Source: Brevinematales bacterium
GTDB lineage: Bacteria; Spirochaetota; Brevinematia; DTOW01
Length of the DNA: 64,000 nucleotides
Assembly: GCA_026415355.1 (NCBI GenBank)
Contig: JAOAHF010000013.1
Span: 1 to 64,000, forward strand
Direction of reading: 5' to 3'
Part shown: piece by piece, positions 18,174 to 28,241 of the stretch
Numbering within the stretch: the first letter of the stretch is position 1
How the letters are laid out: the number at the start of each line of letters is the position of its first letter
Made by a program: the position numbers and the translations under genes
The notes under the pieces: model-generated
Told to the model about the DNA's origin: nothing
The model's database searches: none
Seen by the model: the letters and a program-made list of their open reading frames with translations, nothing else

Positions 18174-18234
18174 ATGGTATTTGGATATTTTAGATTTAAA
18201 GCAATTTCTTGGAAAATTTTGCAATGAATGTAAT

Positions 18235-18264
18235 TTGACTTTTTGTTGTATAGGATGTTATAAT
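18235..18264 (+). promoter_or_regulatory. Sigma-70 promoter for the rplK-rpoC operon
   Basis: TTGACT (18235-18240) and a perfect TATAAT (18259-18264) are spaced by 18 bases, followed by a short leader of about 20 bases to the rplK ATG. This is the best-looking promoter in the window and fits a highly expressed ribosomal operon. Confidence 0.8.
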
Positions 18265-18290
18265 TAACGTCACATTTCTAAGGTGTAGTT

Positions 18291-18719
18291 ATGGCTAAGA
18301 AAGAGGTAAAAGCTATTGTAAAACTTCAGATACCTTCTGGTGAAGCAACACCAGCTCCTCCTGTTGGTCCTGCTCTAGGTCAGCATGGTGTCCCTATTAT
18401 GGATTTTGTTAAAAAATTCAATGAAGCTACTGCTTCTCAAAAGGGTTTAATAGTTCCTGTTGTTATAACTGTTTATACTGATAGAACTTATGAGTTTGTT
18501 GTTAAAACCCCACCAACTTCAATTTTGATAAAGAAAGAACTTGGTATAGAAAAAGGGTCCTCTGCTCCTAATGTTCAGAAAGTTGGTAAACTTACTAAGG
18601 AACAGATAAGAAAAATTGCTCAGATAAAGTTACCTGATACAAATGCTGATAGTATCGAATCTGTTGAAAAAATGGTTATAGGTACTGCTAGGAATATGGG
18701 TATAGAGGTCGAAGTGTAA
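18291..18719 (+). CDS. rplK: 50S ribosomal protein L11
   Basis: L11 forms the GTPase-associated centre with 23S rRNA and L10/L12. The 142-residue protein has the proline-rich switch [15 protein letters not shown] in the N-domain and the rRNA-binding C-domain with [11 protein letters not shown] at the end. Normally secE and nusG precede it; here metW does. It is the first gene after a strong promoter and is followed by rplA after 10 bases. Confidence 0.98.
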   Translation: MAKKEVKAIVKLQIPSGEATPAPPVGPALGQHGVPIMDFVKKFNEATASQKGLIVPVVITVYTDRTYEFVVKTPPTSILIKKELGIEKGSSAPNVQKVGKLTKEQIRKIAQIKLPDTNADSIESVEKMVIGTARNMGIEVEV

Positions 18720-18729
18720 GGAGGGAATT

Positions 18730-19437
18730 ATGTCTAGGAGTAAGAGATATTCTCAAAATGTTACCTTGGTTGATAAAGAAAAGTTTTATAGTCTTGATGA
18801 AGCTCTTGATTTAGTATTTAAGACAGCAAATGCTAAGTTTGATGAAAGTATAGATGTTGCCATAAAGACAGGTCTTAAGCAAGGTCAATCTGTGAGAGGT
18901 AGCGTTTCTTTGCCTCATGGAACTGGTAAGCAGGTTAAAGTGTTGGTCTTTGCTAAGGGTGATAAAGCTAAAGAGGCTAAGGAATCTGGAGCTGACTATG
19001 TTGGTGCAGAAGATCTTATAGAAAAAATACTAAAAGAGCAATGGGTAGATTATGATGTTGTTATAGCAACTCCAGATATAATGAAAGAAGTTTCCAAGTT
19101 AGGGCCTATACTTGGTAGGAAAAAACTTATGCCAAACCCTAAAGTTGGTACTGTAACTTTTGATATTGCTAAAGCGGTTCAAGAGTTTAAGAAAGGTAAA
19201 CTTGAATTTAGAACTGATAAGACAGGGAATATTCATGTTTCTGTTGGTAAGAAAAGTATGGGTAAAGATAAAATTAAGGATAATATTCTATCTCTAATTA
19301 GAGAGGTTAATAGATATAGGCCATCTGATTATAAAGGCGAGTTTATAAAAAATGTAAGTATTTCTTCGACTATGGGGCCTGGAGTTAAGTTAAACAGGAC
19401 GCAGGTTATACAAGAGGCTAATAAGATATCTGTTTAG
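18730..19437 (+). CDS. rplA: 50S ribosomal protein L1
   Basis: L1 builds the mobile L1 stalk that helps release E-site tRNA and often represses its own operon by binding the mRNA. The 235-residue protein has the two-domain pattern with SVSLPHGTGKQVKVLVFAKG, GRKKLMPNPKVGTVT and GNIHVSVGKKSMG. Length is standard. AGGAGG lies just before the ATG. It sits between rplK and rplJ in the conserved order. Confidence 0.98.
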   Translation: MSRSKRYSQNVTLVDKEKFYSLDEALDLVFKTANAKFDESIDVAIKTGLKQGQSVRGSVSLPHGTGKQVKVLVFAKGDKAKEAKESGADYVGAEDLIEKILKEQWVDYDVVIATPDIMKEVSKLGPILGRKKLMPNPKVGTVTFDIAKAVQEFKKGKLEFRTDKTGNIHVSVGKKSMGKDKIKDNILSLIREVNRYRPSDYKGEFIKNVSISSTMGPGVKLNRTQVIQEANKISV

Positions 19438-19449
19438 TAGGAGGAAGGT

Positions 19450-19962
19450 ATGCCTAGTAAAAGAAATTTAGAGTTGTATGCTGAAATAAAAGATCTTAAT
19501 TCAAAATATGGTAGTAATCTTATATTCGTTGATTTTACGGGAATGAATGTTGAGAGTATAACTAATTTTAGGAGAGAGATAAAGAAGAGAAGTGGTTATT
19601 ATAAGGTTGTGAAGAACACAGTAGCTTATAAGTTTTTCAAAAATGATATGGGTATAGATATTCCCCTTGTAGGGGTTAATGGTATTGTGTTTGCTGATGA
19701 TGTGGCTTTTTTTGACATTCTTAAGTATATCGTTAAGTTAGAAAAAGATAATCCTGTAAAGGTGAAGAGTTCTCTCTTTGAAAAGATGTTTTACAGTAGA
19801 GAGCAAACGATAGAGCTTTCTAAGTTGCCATCTAAGAATGAACTAATAGGTTATGTTGTAGGTGCTGTAAGTGGAGGGGTCTCTTCGTTTGTCTATACGT
19901 TAAATAACATAGTTCAGAGTTTTGTTTTTGTCCTCAAGGCTATTGAGGATAAAAAGAAATAG
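19450..19962 (+). CDS. rplJ: 50S ribosomal protein L10
   Basis: L10 anchors L7/L12 dimers on the ribosomal stalk. The 170-residue protein has an RNA-binding N-domain including FVDFTGMNVESITNFRREI and VVKNTVAYKF. The C-terminal helix (SFVYTLNNIVQSFVFVLKAI) serves as docking site for L12 dimers. It is only 12 bases after rplA, so there is no room for the separate L10 leader seen in some bacteria. Sequence conservation is modest, as is usual for L10. Confidence 0.95.
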   Translation: MPSKRNLELYAEIKDLNSKYGSNLIFVDFTGMNVESITNFRREIKKRSGYYKVVKNTVAYKFFKNDMGIDIPLVGVNGIVFADDVAFFDILKYIVKLEKDNPVKVKSSLFEKMFYSREQTIELSKLPSKNELIGYVVGAVSGGVSSFVYTLNNIVQSFVFVLKAIEDKKK

Positions 19963-19992
19963 ATTTTCTTATATTCATTAAGGAGGTATTTT

Positions 19993-20388
19993 ATGGCTAG
20001 TAAGTTATCTGTTGAAGATTTGGTTGAAGCTATATCAAACATGACTGTAATGGAACTCGTTGAGCTCAGGAAAGCACTAGAAGATAAATTTGGAGTTAGT
20101 GCTGCTATGCCTGTTGTTGCTGCTGGGATTGCACCAGCTGCTCAATCTACTGCCAGCGCAGAACCAGAAGAGAAAACTAACTTTGATATATTTATCAAGG
20201 AAGTTGGTGATGCTAAATTACAAGTTATCAAAGTTGTCAAAGATATAACAGGTCTAAGCTTAAAGGATGCTAAAGATATTGTTGAGAGTAATGGACAAAA
20301 ACCAGTAAAACAAGGTGTACCAAAAGATGAGGCAGAGAAGATAAAGAAAGCAATCGAAGAAGCAGGAGCAGTTGTTGAGCTTAAGTAA
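19993..20388 (+). CDS. rplL: 50S ribosomal protein L7/L12
   Basis: Multimeric stalk protein that recruits translation factors. The 131-residue protein has the dimerising N-domain (VEAISNMTVMELVELRKALE), an Ala-rich hinge near 35-58, and the factor-binding C-domain ending AEKIKKAIEEAGAVVELK. A strong AAGGAGGT precedes the ATG. A hairpin terminator follows immediately, so stalk proteins can be made in excess over RNA polymerase. Confidence 0.98.
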   Translation: MASKLSVEDLVEAISNMTVMELVELRKALEDKFGVSAAMPVVAAGIAPAAQSTASAEPEEKTNFDIFIKEVGDAKLQVIKVVKDITGLSLKDAKDIVESNGQKPVKQGVPKDEAEKIKKAIEEAGAVVELK

Positions 20389-20392
20389 TGTA

Positions 20393-20420
20393 AGAGGGCA
20401 TTATTGTCCTCTGTTTTTTT
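20393..20420 (+). terminator. Intrinsic terminator/attenuator between rplL and rpoB
   Basis: AGAGGGCA and TGTCCTCT form an 8-bp stem (one G-U pair) with a 4-base loop, followed by a run of seven T. It begins five bases after the rplL stop. No separate strong promoter is seen before rpoB, so partial read-through is likely, as in the classical L7/L12-rpoB attenuator. Confidence 0.85.
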
Positions 20421-20489
20421 CTCATATTGTTGATGTGTTTAAATTTGATTTACATTTCTTTTTTAAATATTTCCGTTTAGAGGTGTTTT

Positions 20490-23400
20490 ATGAAGTTTCA
20501 GAAAAAGTTTTTTGGTAAAGTAAAATTATCCTACGATGTTCCCTATCTTTTGGAGTTGCAAAAAAAATCTTATGATTTTTTTCTGCAAGCTGATATCCCT
20601 CATGAAATGAGACAAAATAAAGGACTAATGAAATTGTTTAAAAGCTTTTTCCCTGTTAAAGTTGGTGATGTAGAGTTTGATGTAGTATCATATCGAATTG
20701 ATAAACCTCTACATACTCCTGAGGAGTGTATAAAGAAGAATTTAACTTATTCTGCTCCTATAAGAGTTACTTTTAGGATATATAACTATAGGACAAAAGA
20801 AGTTATTGAGAAAAAGGATTCATACATAGGTGATATTCCACTCATGACTGATAGGGCAACTTTTATAATAAATGGTGTTGAGAGAGTTATAGTAAGCCAG
20901 ATAATAAAATCATCAGGAATAATTTTTAGTAATAGGAAGGGGGAATTGTCTTGTAAAATTGTTCCTGAAAGAGGAATGTGGTTAGAGTTTGGTATATCTC
21001 TTAAGAAGGAGTTGATGTATTTTAGTATTGATAATAAGAAGAAAATGTTGCTTACATACTTTTTGAGAGCTATTGGAATGAGCACAAAGGATATAATAGG
21101 GAACTTTTTTGAGTATGATGAGATAGATTTTTCAAAGAATCCGAACTTAGTTTCAAAATATTTTTATCTTTACGATGATATAAAGGATGAAGATGGTAAT
21201 ATCCTGTTTTTAGCTGGTACTAGAGTTGGTAGAGTTAGTAAAACACAACTACAAGTGAAGGATACTCATACAGTTGACATAGATACATTTTTAAATGTTG
21301 TGTCAACTTTGAAGAACAAAAATATTAGAGTTATTTCTGAAGAAAGTATAAAAAATTCGCAACCTCTTTTTAATACTTTGAGGAGAGAACTTGAAACTGT
21401 ATCAGATTATGGTTTAGAGGATACTTCTAAAGATAATTCTAATGCTACGAGAGAAGAGAGACTTCTTGAGAGAGCAATAACTAAAATATCAGATCAGATT
21501 AGGTCTATAAACTACCTTAGTAATGTTACGAAAGATACTGTCATGAGAGAGATTCAGAGACAGCTTTACGATGTTAAAAACTTTGATTTGGGTGAAGTAG
21601 GAAGATATAAACTACTTATAAGGTTATATAGGGATGCTTCGGAGGAAAAGAAACAAATTGTTAAAAATTATCTCTCCTTGATTCAGGAAGATATAGTAAG
21701 GGCTATAAAGACTTTACTTCACATATTTTCTAGTAATGAAATAGTTGATGATATAGATCATCTTAGTAATAGAAGGATAAAAGCAGTTGGTGAGCTTGTT
21801 TATCAACAACTTATTCCTACCTTTGCCAAGCTTCAGAAGATAGTAGAGGATAAGTTGAGTATTGATGATAAGGGTGATTCAGCGGTTCAGGCTATAATAA
21901 TGTCAAAACCATTTATGGCACCTCTTAACGAGTTTTTTGGTACGAACCAATTGTCCCACTTTATGGATCAAATAAATCCTCTTTCTGAACTTACTAATAA
22001 GAGGAGAGTATCTGCTTTAGGTCCAGGTGGTTTTACAAGAGAAAGAGCAGGTTTTGAAGTTAGAGATATACATTACTCTCATTATGGAAGGCTTTGTCCT
22101 ATTGAGACACCAGAAGGTCAAAATATAGGTCTAATACTATCATTAGCTACTTATGCCAAGGTGAATGAATATGGGTTTATTGAGACGCCATACAGAGTTG
22201 TTGAAAATGGCAAGATTACGGAAACAGTGAAATACTTAAATCCAATAGATGAAGAGGATTATTACATATGTAATTCTACTGAACCAATTGATGAGAATGG
22301 TTTTCTTGTTAATCAGGAAGTTCAAGTCAGGTACAGAGGAAAGTTTATTAAAGTACCTAGAGAGAAAGTTCAATTTATGGATGTTTCTCCTAAGCAAATA
22401 TTTAGTGTGTCTACTTCGTTGATACCGTTTTTGGAACATGATGATGCTAATAGAGCTCTTATGGGATCTAATATGCAACGACAAGCTGTACCTCTTATAA
22501 AACCTCAAGCACCTATAGTTGGAACTGGTATGGAAGAAGTTGTTGCTAAGCAAGTTGGTTATGGTGTTGTAGCTAATAAGTCAGGTGTTGTTAAGAAAGT
22601 TTCGTCGACATACATAATAGTACAGAATGATGATGGTACTGAGACAAGGTACGATCTTATGAAGTTTACTAGTACAAATAATAATACGTGTTACAATCAG
22701 AGACCTATTGTTGATAAGGGGCAACGAGTAGAGAAAGGTCAAGTTATAGCAGATGGCCCTGCTATGGACAAAGGAGAGTTATCATTGGGTGCTAATCTAT
22801 TGATAGCTTACATGCCTTGGTATGGGTATAATTACGAAGATGCTATAACTATAAGCGATAGACTCGTTAAGGAGGATATTTTAACATCTATTCATATATA
22901 TGATTATGAAGTATCTGTTAGGAGTACTAAATTTGGTGACGAAGAGATAACAAGAGAGATACCTGGTGTCGGAGAAGATAGAGTTTCTCATCTTGATGAA
23001 GATGGTATAGTTAGAATAGGATCTTATGTAAAATCAGGAGATATTCTAGTTGGTAAGATTACACCTAAAAGTGAAGAAGTGGATAGTCCTGAGTTTAAAC
23101 TAATTAAAGTTATATTCGGTGAGAGATCAAGAGAGGTAAAAGATTCATCTTTGAGGGTACCTCACGGTGAAGGAGGTATCGTTATAGGTGTTGACAGATT
23201 TTCAAAGAAAAATAAGGATGAGCTTCCAATAGGTGTCAAGGAACTTGTAAAGATTTATATTGCTCAGAAGAGAAAGATAAAGGTTGGTGATAAGTTGTCA
23301 GGAAGGCATGGTAATAAAGGAGTTATTGCTAGAATAGCTCCTATGGAAGATATGCCTATGTTACCTGACGGTACTCCAGTTGATATAATACTAAATCCTC

Positions 23401-24032
23401 TAGGTGTGCCTTCCAGAATGAATTTGGGACAGCTTTTTGAAACTATGTTGGGATGGGCTGGTATAAGGCTTGGTACTCATTATAGAATACCTGTTTTTGA
23501 AGGTCCTGATTATGAAGAAGTTAAAGCTGAAATGAGAAGAGCTGGGTTACCGGAAACTTCTAAGGTTAGATTAAGAGATGGTAGAACTGGTGAGTACTTT
23601 GAGTCTGAAGTTATGGTAGGTTATCATTATGTTATGAAATTAGTTCATATGGTGGATGATAAAATACACGCAAGATCTATAGGTCCTTATGCCTTAATAA
23701 CACAACAGCCTTTGGGTGGAAAAGCTCAGTTTGGTGGACAGAGACTTGGTGAAATGGAAGTTTGGGCTTTGGAAGCTTATGGTGCTTCAACTTTACTTCA
23801 TGAAATGCTTACTGTTAAATCTGATGATATTGAAGGAAGAGTTAAAGCTTATGATGGTATAACAAAAGGTAAATATGTTTCTCAATATAATGTTCCAGAG
23901 TCGTTTAAAGTACTTATAAACGAAATGAGAGGATTGTTACTTGATCTCGAGGTTTTTGATAGAGATGGTAATTATGTTTATATCTTCCCTAAAGATAGAC
24001 ATGTTCATGCTACAAAAAGTAAAAGGGGCTAG
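20490..24032 (+). CDS. rpoB: RNA polymerase beta subunit
   Basis: Beta subunit of RNA polymerase. At 1180 residues it matches spirochaete RpoB rather than the longer proteobacterial form. Conserved blocks include SALGPGGFTRERAGFEVRD, CPIETPEGQNIGLI, NYEDAITISDR and SGRHGNKGVI. In the rifampicin pocket, His490 stands where E. coli has Gln513 and Asn503 where it has His526, while the Ser531 equivalent is kept (RRVSALG). These changes point to natural rifamycin tolerance. AGAGGTG precedes the ATG. It follows rplL after a read-through terminator and is 27 bases before rpoC. Confidence 0.98.
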   Translation: MKFQKKFFGKVKLSYDVPYLLELQKKSYDFFLQADIPHEMRQNKGLMKLFKSFFPVKVGDVEFDVVSYRIDKPLHTPEECIKKNLTYSAPIRVTFRIYNYRTKEVIEKKDSYIGDIPLMTDRATFIINGVERVIVSQIIKSSGIIFSNRKGELSCKIVPERGMWLEFGISLKKELMYFSIDNKKKMLLTYFLRAIGMSTKDIIGNFFEYDEIDFSKNPNLVSKYFYLYDDIKDEDGNILFLAGTRVGRVSKTQLQVKDTHTVDIDTFLNVVSTLKNKNIRVISEESIKNSQPLFNTLRRELETVSDYGLEDTSKDNSNATREERLLERAITKISDQIRSINYLSNVTKDTVMREIQRQLYDVKNFDLGEVGRYKLLIRLYRDASEEKKQIVKNYLSLIQEDIVRAIKTLLHIFSSNEIVDDIDHLSNRRIKAVGELVYQQLIPTFAKLQKIVEDKLSIDDKGDSAVQAIIMSKPFMAPLNEFFGTNQLSHFMDQINPLSELTNKRRVSALGPGGFTRERAGFEVRDIHYSHYGRLCPIETPEGQNIGLILSLATYAKVNEYGFIETPYRVVENGKITETVKYLNPIDEEDYYICNSTEPIDENGFLVNQEVQVRYRGKFIKVPREKVQFMDVSPKQIFSVSTSLIPFLEHDDANRALMGSNMQRQAVPLIKPQAPIVGTGMEEVVAKQVGYGVVANKSGVVKKVSSTYIIVQNDDGTETRYDLMKFTSTNNNTCYNQRPIVDKGQRVEKGQVIADGPAMDKGELSLGANLLIAYMPWYGYNYEDAITISDRLVKEDILTSIHIYDYEVSVRSTKFGDEEITREIPGVGEDRVSHLDEDGIVRIGSYVKSGDILVGKITPKSEEVDSPEFKLIKVIFGERSREVKDSSLRVPHGEGGIVIGVDRFSKKNKDELPIGVKELVKIYIAQKRKIKVGDKLSGRHGNKGVIARIAPMEDMPMLPDGTPVDIILNPLGVPSRMNLGQLFETMLGWAGIRLGTHYRIPVFEGPDYEEVKAEMRRAGLPETSKVRLRDGRTGEYFESEVMVGYHYVMKLVHMVDDKIHARSIGPYALITQQPLGGKAQFGGQRLGEMEVWALEAYGASTLLHEMLTVKSDDIEGRVKAYDGITKGKYVSQYNVPESFKVLINEMRGLLLDLEVFDRDGNYVYIFPKDRHVHATKSKRG

Positions 24033-24059
24033 CTCCCCTATAAATTTTAGGAGGATTTT

Positions 24060-27000
24060 ATGAGTATAAGTCTTTCTAAGAAACCAGGAGAATTTGACAT
24101 AAGAAATGTAAAGAAAATAAGAGTTACTATATTTTCTCCTGAAATTGTCAGAGCATACTCTTATGGAGAAGTTAAGAAACCAGAGACTATAAATTACAGA
24201 ACTCTCAAACCAGAAAGAGATGGTCTTTTCTGTGAAAGAATATTTGGACCTACTCAAGATTACAAATGTCATTGTGGTAAATTTTCTTCTAAGAGATATA
24301 AAGGAATAGTTTGTGATAGATGTGGAGTTGAAGTTACAGAGTCTAAAGTTAGAAGAGAAAGAATGGGACATATTGAGTTAGTTGCTCCTGTTGTACATAT
24401 TTGGTTTTATAAAATAACTCCAAGTAGGATAGGTTTAATATTGGGGCTTAACTCCACATCTGAGCTTGTAAATGTAATATATCATGATAGTTATTTAGTT
24501 ATTGATCCTGGTGATGTACCTGAGTTGAAGAGATTTCAGATAATATCGGATTCGGATTATGAAAAATACTCAGAAAAATATAGAGGACGTTTTGTTGCTG
24601 AGACTGGAGCAGAAGCTATAAAACAGGCTTTGGAGATTATTGATCTTGAAGCTGTTGAGAAACAATTGAGAAGAGAAGTTGAAGAGTCTGGAGAGAAAGC
24701 AGATCCTAAGATTGTTAAACGACTTGATATTATAACAAGCCTCATAAAGTCAGGTATAAAACCTGAATGGATGGTTATAGAGGCGTTACCTGTTATACCA
24801 CCAGAACTTAGACCTATGGTACTATTAGATGGTGGAAGGTTTGCTGCTTCAGATTTGAATGAACTCTATAGAAAAATAATAAATAGGAATAACAGATTGA
24901 AAAAAATAATAAGCTTAAGTGCCCCTGAGATAATAATAAAAAGCGAAAAGAGATTGTTGCAGGATTCAGTTGATGCTATTATAGATAATAGTAGAAAGAA
25001 AAACCCAGTTAAAACACCTTCCAATAAGGTGATGAGATCTTTAGCAGCATTGCTCAAAGGAAAACAAGGGAGATTCAGACAAAATCTCTTGGGTAAGAGA
25101 GTTGATTATTCAGGTAGATCTGTTATAGTTGTTGATCCAAAGCTTAAACTATGGCAATGTGGAATACCTAGAAAAATGGCTGTTGAACTTTTTAAGCCGT
25201 TTGTTATGAAAGAACTTATTTCTAGAAAATATGCTTTTAACATAAAACAGGCTAAGAATATTGCTGAGACATATAATGATCCTAGAGTACATGAGTGTTT
25301 AGAGGCAGTTGTTAGTAAGCATCCTGTGCTTCTTAATAGAGCTCCTACTTTACATAGATTAAGTATAGAAGCTTTTGAGCCCGTACTTGTTGAAGATACA
25401 GCTATTCATCTTCATCCTCTTGTGTGTCATCCGTACAATGCTGATTTTGATGGTGACCAGATGGCTGTACATGTGCCGCTTTCACCGGAAGCTCAAGTTG
25501 AAGCGTGGGTTCTTATGTTGTCGGCTAGAAACTTGTTAAAGCCAGCAACTGGTGAACCTATAATGTTCCCAACACAAGATATGGTTTTAGGAATGTATTA
25601 TCTTACTAAATCGCTTAGTAAGGAGCAGGAAAAAAAGAAAATTTTTGGTTCGTTTAGTGAAGTTAGATACCTTTGGGAGATTAATAAAATTTCTACTTAC
25701 GAAAACATAATTTTTGTCTACAAAGGAGAAAAGATAGAAACCACTGTTGGTAGAGTTATATTCAACTCACTTTTACCAGATAAGCTAAGATTTGTCAATA
25801 AGAACCTAACTAACAAAGATTTAAACAATTTGGTTAAGGATTGTTATATGCAATGTGGTAGATGGGAAACTGTTAAGTTACTAGAAAACATGAAAGAAAT
25901 CGGTTATTACTACGCTACTAAAAGAGCATCGACTATATCTTTAGAAGATATAAAAATTCCGCCACGAAAGCATGAACTTATATCAAAAGCTGAAATGGAA
26001 GAGTATAAAGTTAATGAAGATTTTGCTAAGGAACTCATAAATGCTGATGAAAGGTTTAATAAGATAATTAGCATATGGTCTCATGTTGGGGATAAGCTTA
26101 AGAAAGAGGTTGAAAGTACCCTTAGAGAAGATCAAGATGGTTTTAATCCTGTTTATGCTATGATGACTTCTGGTGCAAGAGGTAACAGAGAACAGGTTAA
26201 ACAGCTTGCAGGTATGAGAGGTCTTATGTCTAAACCTTCAGGTGAAATCATAGAGTTGCCTATTAAATCAAACTTCAAGGAAGGATTAGGTCTTTGGGAA
26301 TACTTTATTTCAGCTCATGGTGGTAGAAAAGGACTTGCTGATACTGCTTTGAAGACTTCTGAAGCTGGTTATTTAACTAGAAAACTTGTTGATATAGCAC
26401 ACTCTGTTGTTATAACTGATGAAGATTGTGGGACTGCTAAAGGTATTGTGGTTTCTGAAGATGAAGAAGGTGGTAGAGAGAGTATGATAGAGAGACTTAT
26501 AGGGAAAACTTCTCTTTTTGATGTTCATGATCCTCAGACTGGTGAGATAATAGTGAAAGCAAACGAAATAATAGATTTTGATAAAGCTAAAATGATCGAT
26601 AAATCAGGAATCTCGAGAGTTATGATAAGGCATGTTTTAACTTGTGAATCTGAAAGGGGTATTTGTGCAAAATGTTATGGATGGGATCTTGCACATAACA
26701 AACCTGTTAATATAGGAGAGGCTGTTGGTATTATTGCGGCACAATCAATAGGTGAGCCTGGAACTCAGCTTACTATGAGAACTTTCCATACAGGTGGTAT
26801 AGCATCTGCAATAGTTGAAAAGAGCTGGATTGATTTTAGTGTGCCTGTTTTCGTTAATGATATATCAAATTGTTTTGTTATTAACTCTGATAATGAAAAG
26901 GTTACAACGAGAAAAGGTAATATATCCGTCTACAAAATACTATCGAAGATTTCTGATAAGTCTCAATCTTCATACCATGTATACGATGTTAGTGATTTCA

Positions 27001-28241
27001 AAAATATAAACATCAAAGAAGGTGAGTTTAGGGATTTTGAAGAGGGGGATGTTATTGGTGTTTTTAAAGATGGTTCAGAACTTAAAGCTTGGGAGTACAT
27101 GAAGGTTGGTATATCGAATGATAAAGTTTTTATATGTGAAGCAGATGAAACTCTTGTGAAGATACCTATTGGTTCTGTTATATTGGTTAATGAGGGGGAT
27201 ATAGTTGAAAGTAATGTACCTATAGTTAGATTTGATCCTTATAACGAGCCTATAATATCGGAAAAAGAAGGTGTGGTTACCATAGAAGAAGATACAACAA
27301 AACCTTCATCTCAGAGAGATAAAATTCTAAAGATAATTGATGATTGGGGTAATGTTATCTCTGTGGATTATGTTCCAGCGGATGCTGAAATTAGAGTGAA
27401 GACAGGTGATAGAGTTAAAGTTGGAGAGATACTTGCTAAGAGGAGTAGATCAAAGAGAAGGACTTACGATATTGTTTCTGGTTTACCTAGAGTTACGAAC
27501 TTATTTGAAGCTAGAGGTGTTAAAAATCAAAGTGTACTTGCTAAGATATCAGGTATCGTGAGTATCGAGATAGATAAAGGTAAAGTAGTAGTTGTTGTTG
27601 AAGATCAGTTCGGTAATAGGGTTAGACATAAAATACCTTCTGGAAGATATTTGTACGTTAGAAATGGAGACTATGTCAAGGTTGGAGAGGAGTTGTGTGA
27701 TGGAGAAAAATCTCTACAAGGTATGTTACAGGTTTTAGGTGTTGAAGAGGTGTCCAAATATTTGTTAAACAAGATTCAGAGCATATACAGGGATCAGGGT
27801 GTGAAAATTGATGACAAGCATATTGGTGTGGTAATAAGACAAATGGTTAGAAAAGTTAGAATAGTTGAACCAGGAGATACTAGATTTATAATGGGGCAAG
27901 TTGTCAGTGCTGGTGAATTTGAAAAAGTTAATAATGAGATAATATCACAAGGTGGAGTACCTGCAAAGGGTAAAATAATCATACTAGGTATATCTAGAGC
28001 TGCGCTTACTAGTGAAAGCTTTTTATCAGCAGCATCATTCCAAGAGACGCATAAGGTTCTGACTGAGGCGGCAATAAAGGGTGCTGAGGATTACCTAGTT
28101 GGACTTAAGGAAAACTTAATAGTTGGAAGGCCTGTCCCCGTTGGTACTGGAGCTTCGTACTATGAAAATATTGACTTCAAGAGAAAAGAAGATGAAGATG
28201 AAAAGATAATAATTGATTTCTTAGGAGAAGGAGTTGCTTAA
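24060..28241 (+). CDS. rpoC: RNA polymerase beta' subunit
   Basis: Catalytic subunit of RNA polymerase, 1393 residues. It has the N-terminal zinc ribbon with CHCG and CDRCG, the rudder region PGEFDIRNVKKIRVTIFSPE near the start, and the catalytic YNADFDGDQMAVH with Asp462, Asp464 and Asp466 binding magnesium. It also has the second zinc site (CESERGICAKCYG), the trigger-loop region QSIGEPGTQLTMRTFHTGG, and the C-terminal SAASFQETHKVLTEAAI. The length includes the jaw insert of Gram-negative-type enzymes. AGGAGG precedes the ATG. The stop overlaps the yidC start by one base. Confidence 0.98.
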   Translation: MSISLSKKPGEFDIRNVKKIRVTIFSPEIVRAYSYGEVKKPETINYRTLKPERDGLFCERIFGPTQDYKCHCGKFSSKRYKGIVCDRCGVEVTESKVRRERMGHIELVAPVVHIWFYKITPSRIGLILGLNSTSELVNVIYHDSYLVIDPGDVPELKRFQIISDSDYEKYSEKYRGRFVAETGAEAIKQALEIIDLEAVEKQLRREVEESGEKADPKIVKRLDIITSLIKSGIKPEWMVIEALPVIPPELRPMVLLDGGRFAASDLNELYRKIINRNNRLKKIISLSAPEIIIKSEKRLLQDSVDAIIDNSRKKNPVKTPSNKVMRSLAALLKGKQGRFRQNLLGKRVDYSGRSVIVVDPKLKLWQCGIPRKMAVELFKPFVMKELISRKYAFNIKQAKNIAETYNDPRVHECLEAVVSKHPVLLNRAPTLHRLSIEAFEPVLVEDTAIHLHPLVCHPYNADFDGDQMAVHVPLSPEAQVEAWVLMLSARNLLKPATGEPIMFPTQDMVLGMYYLTKSLSKEQEKKKIFGSFSEVRYLWEINKISTYENIIFVYKGEKIETTVGRVIFNSLLPDKLRFVNKNLTNKDLNNLVKDCYMQCGRWETVKLLENMKEIGYYYATKRASTISLEDIKIPPRKHELISKAEMEEYKVNEDFAKELINADERFNKIISIWSHVGDKLKKEVESTLREDQDGFNPVYAMMTSGARGNREQVKQLAGMRGLMSKPSGEIIELPIKSNFKEGLGLWEYFISAHGGRKGLADTALKTSEAGYLTRKLVDIAHSVVITDEDCGTAKGIVVSEDEEGGRESMIERLIGKTSLFDVHDPQTGEIIVKANEIIDFDKAKMIDKSGISRVMIRHVLTCESERGICAKCYGWDLAHNKPVNIGEAVGIIAAQSIGEPGTQLTMRTFHTGGIASAIVEKSWIDFSVPVFVNDISNCFVINSDNEKVTTRKGNISVYKILSKISDKSQSSYHVYDVSDFKNINIKEGEFRDFEEGDVIGVFKDGSELKAWEYMKVGISNDKVFICEADETLVKIPIGSVILVNEGDIVESNVPIVRFDPYNEPIISEKEGVVTIEEDTTKPSSQRDKILKIIDDWGNVISVDYVPADAEIRVKTGDRVKVGEILAKRSRSKRRTYDIVSGLPRVTNLFEARGVKNQSVLAKISGIVSIEIDKGKVVVVVEDQFGNRVRHKIPSGRYLYVRNGDYVKVGEELCDGEKSLQGMLQVLGVEEVSKYLLNKIQSIYRDQGVKIDDKHIGVVIRQMVRKVRIVEPGDTRFIMGQVVSAGEFEKVNNEIISQGGVPAKGKIIILGISRAALTSESFLSAASFQETHKVLTEAAIKGAEDYLVGLKENLIVGRPVPVGTGASYYENIDFKRKEDEDEKIIIDFLGEGVA

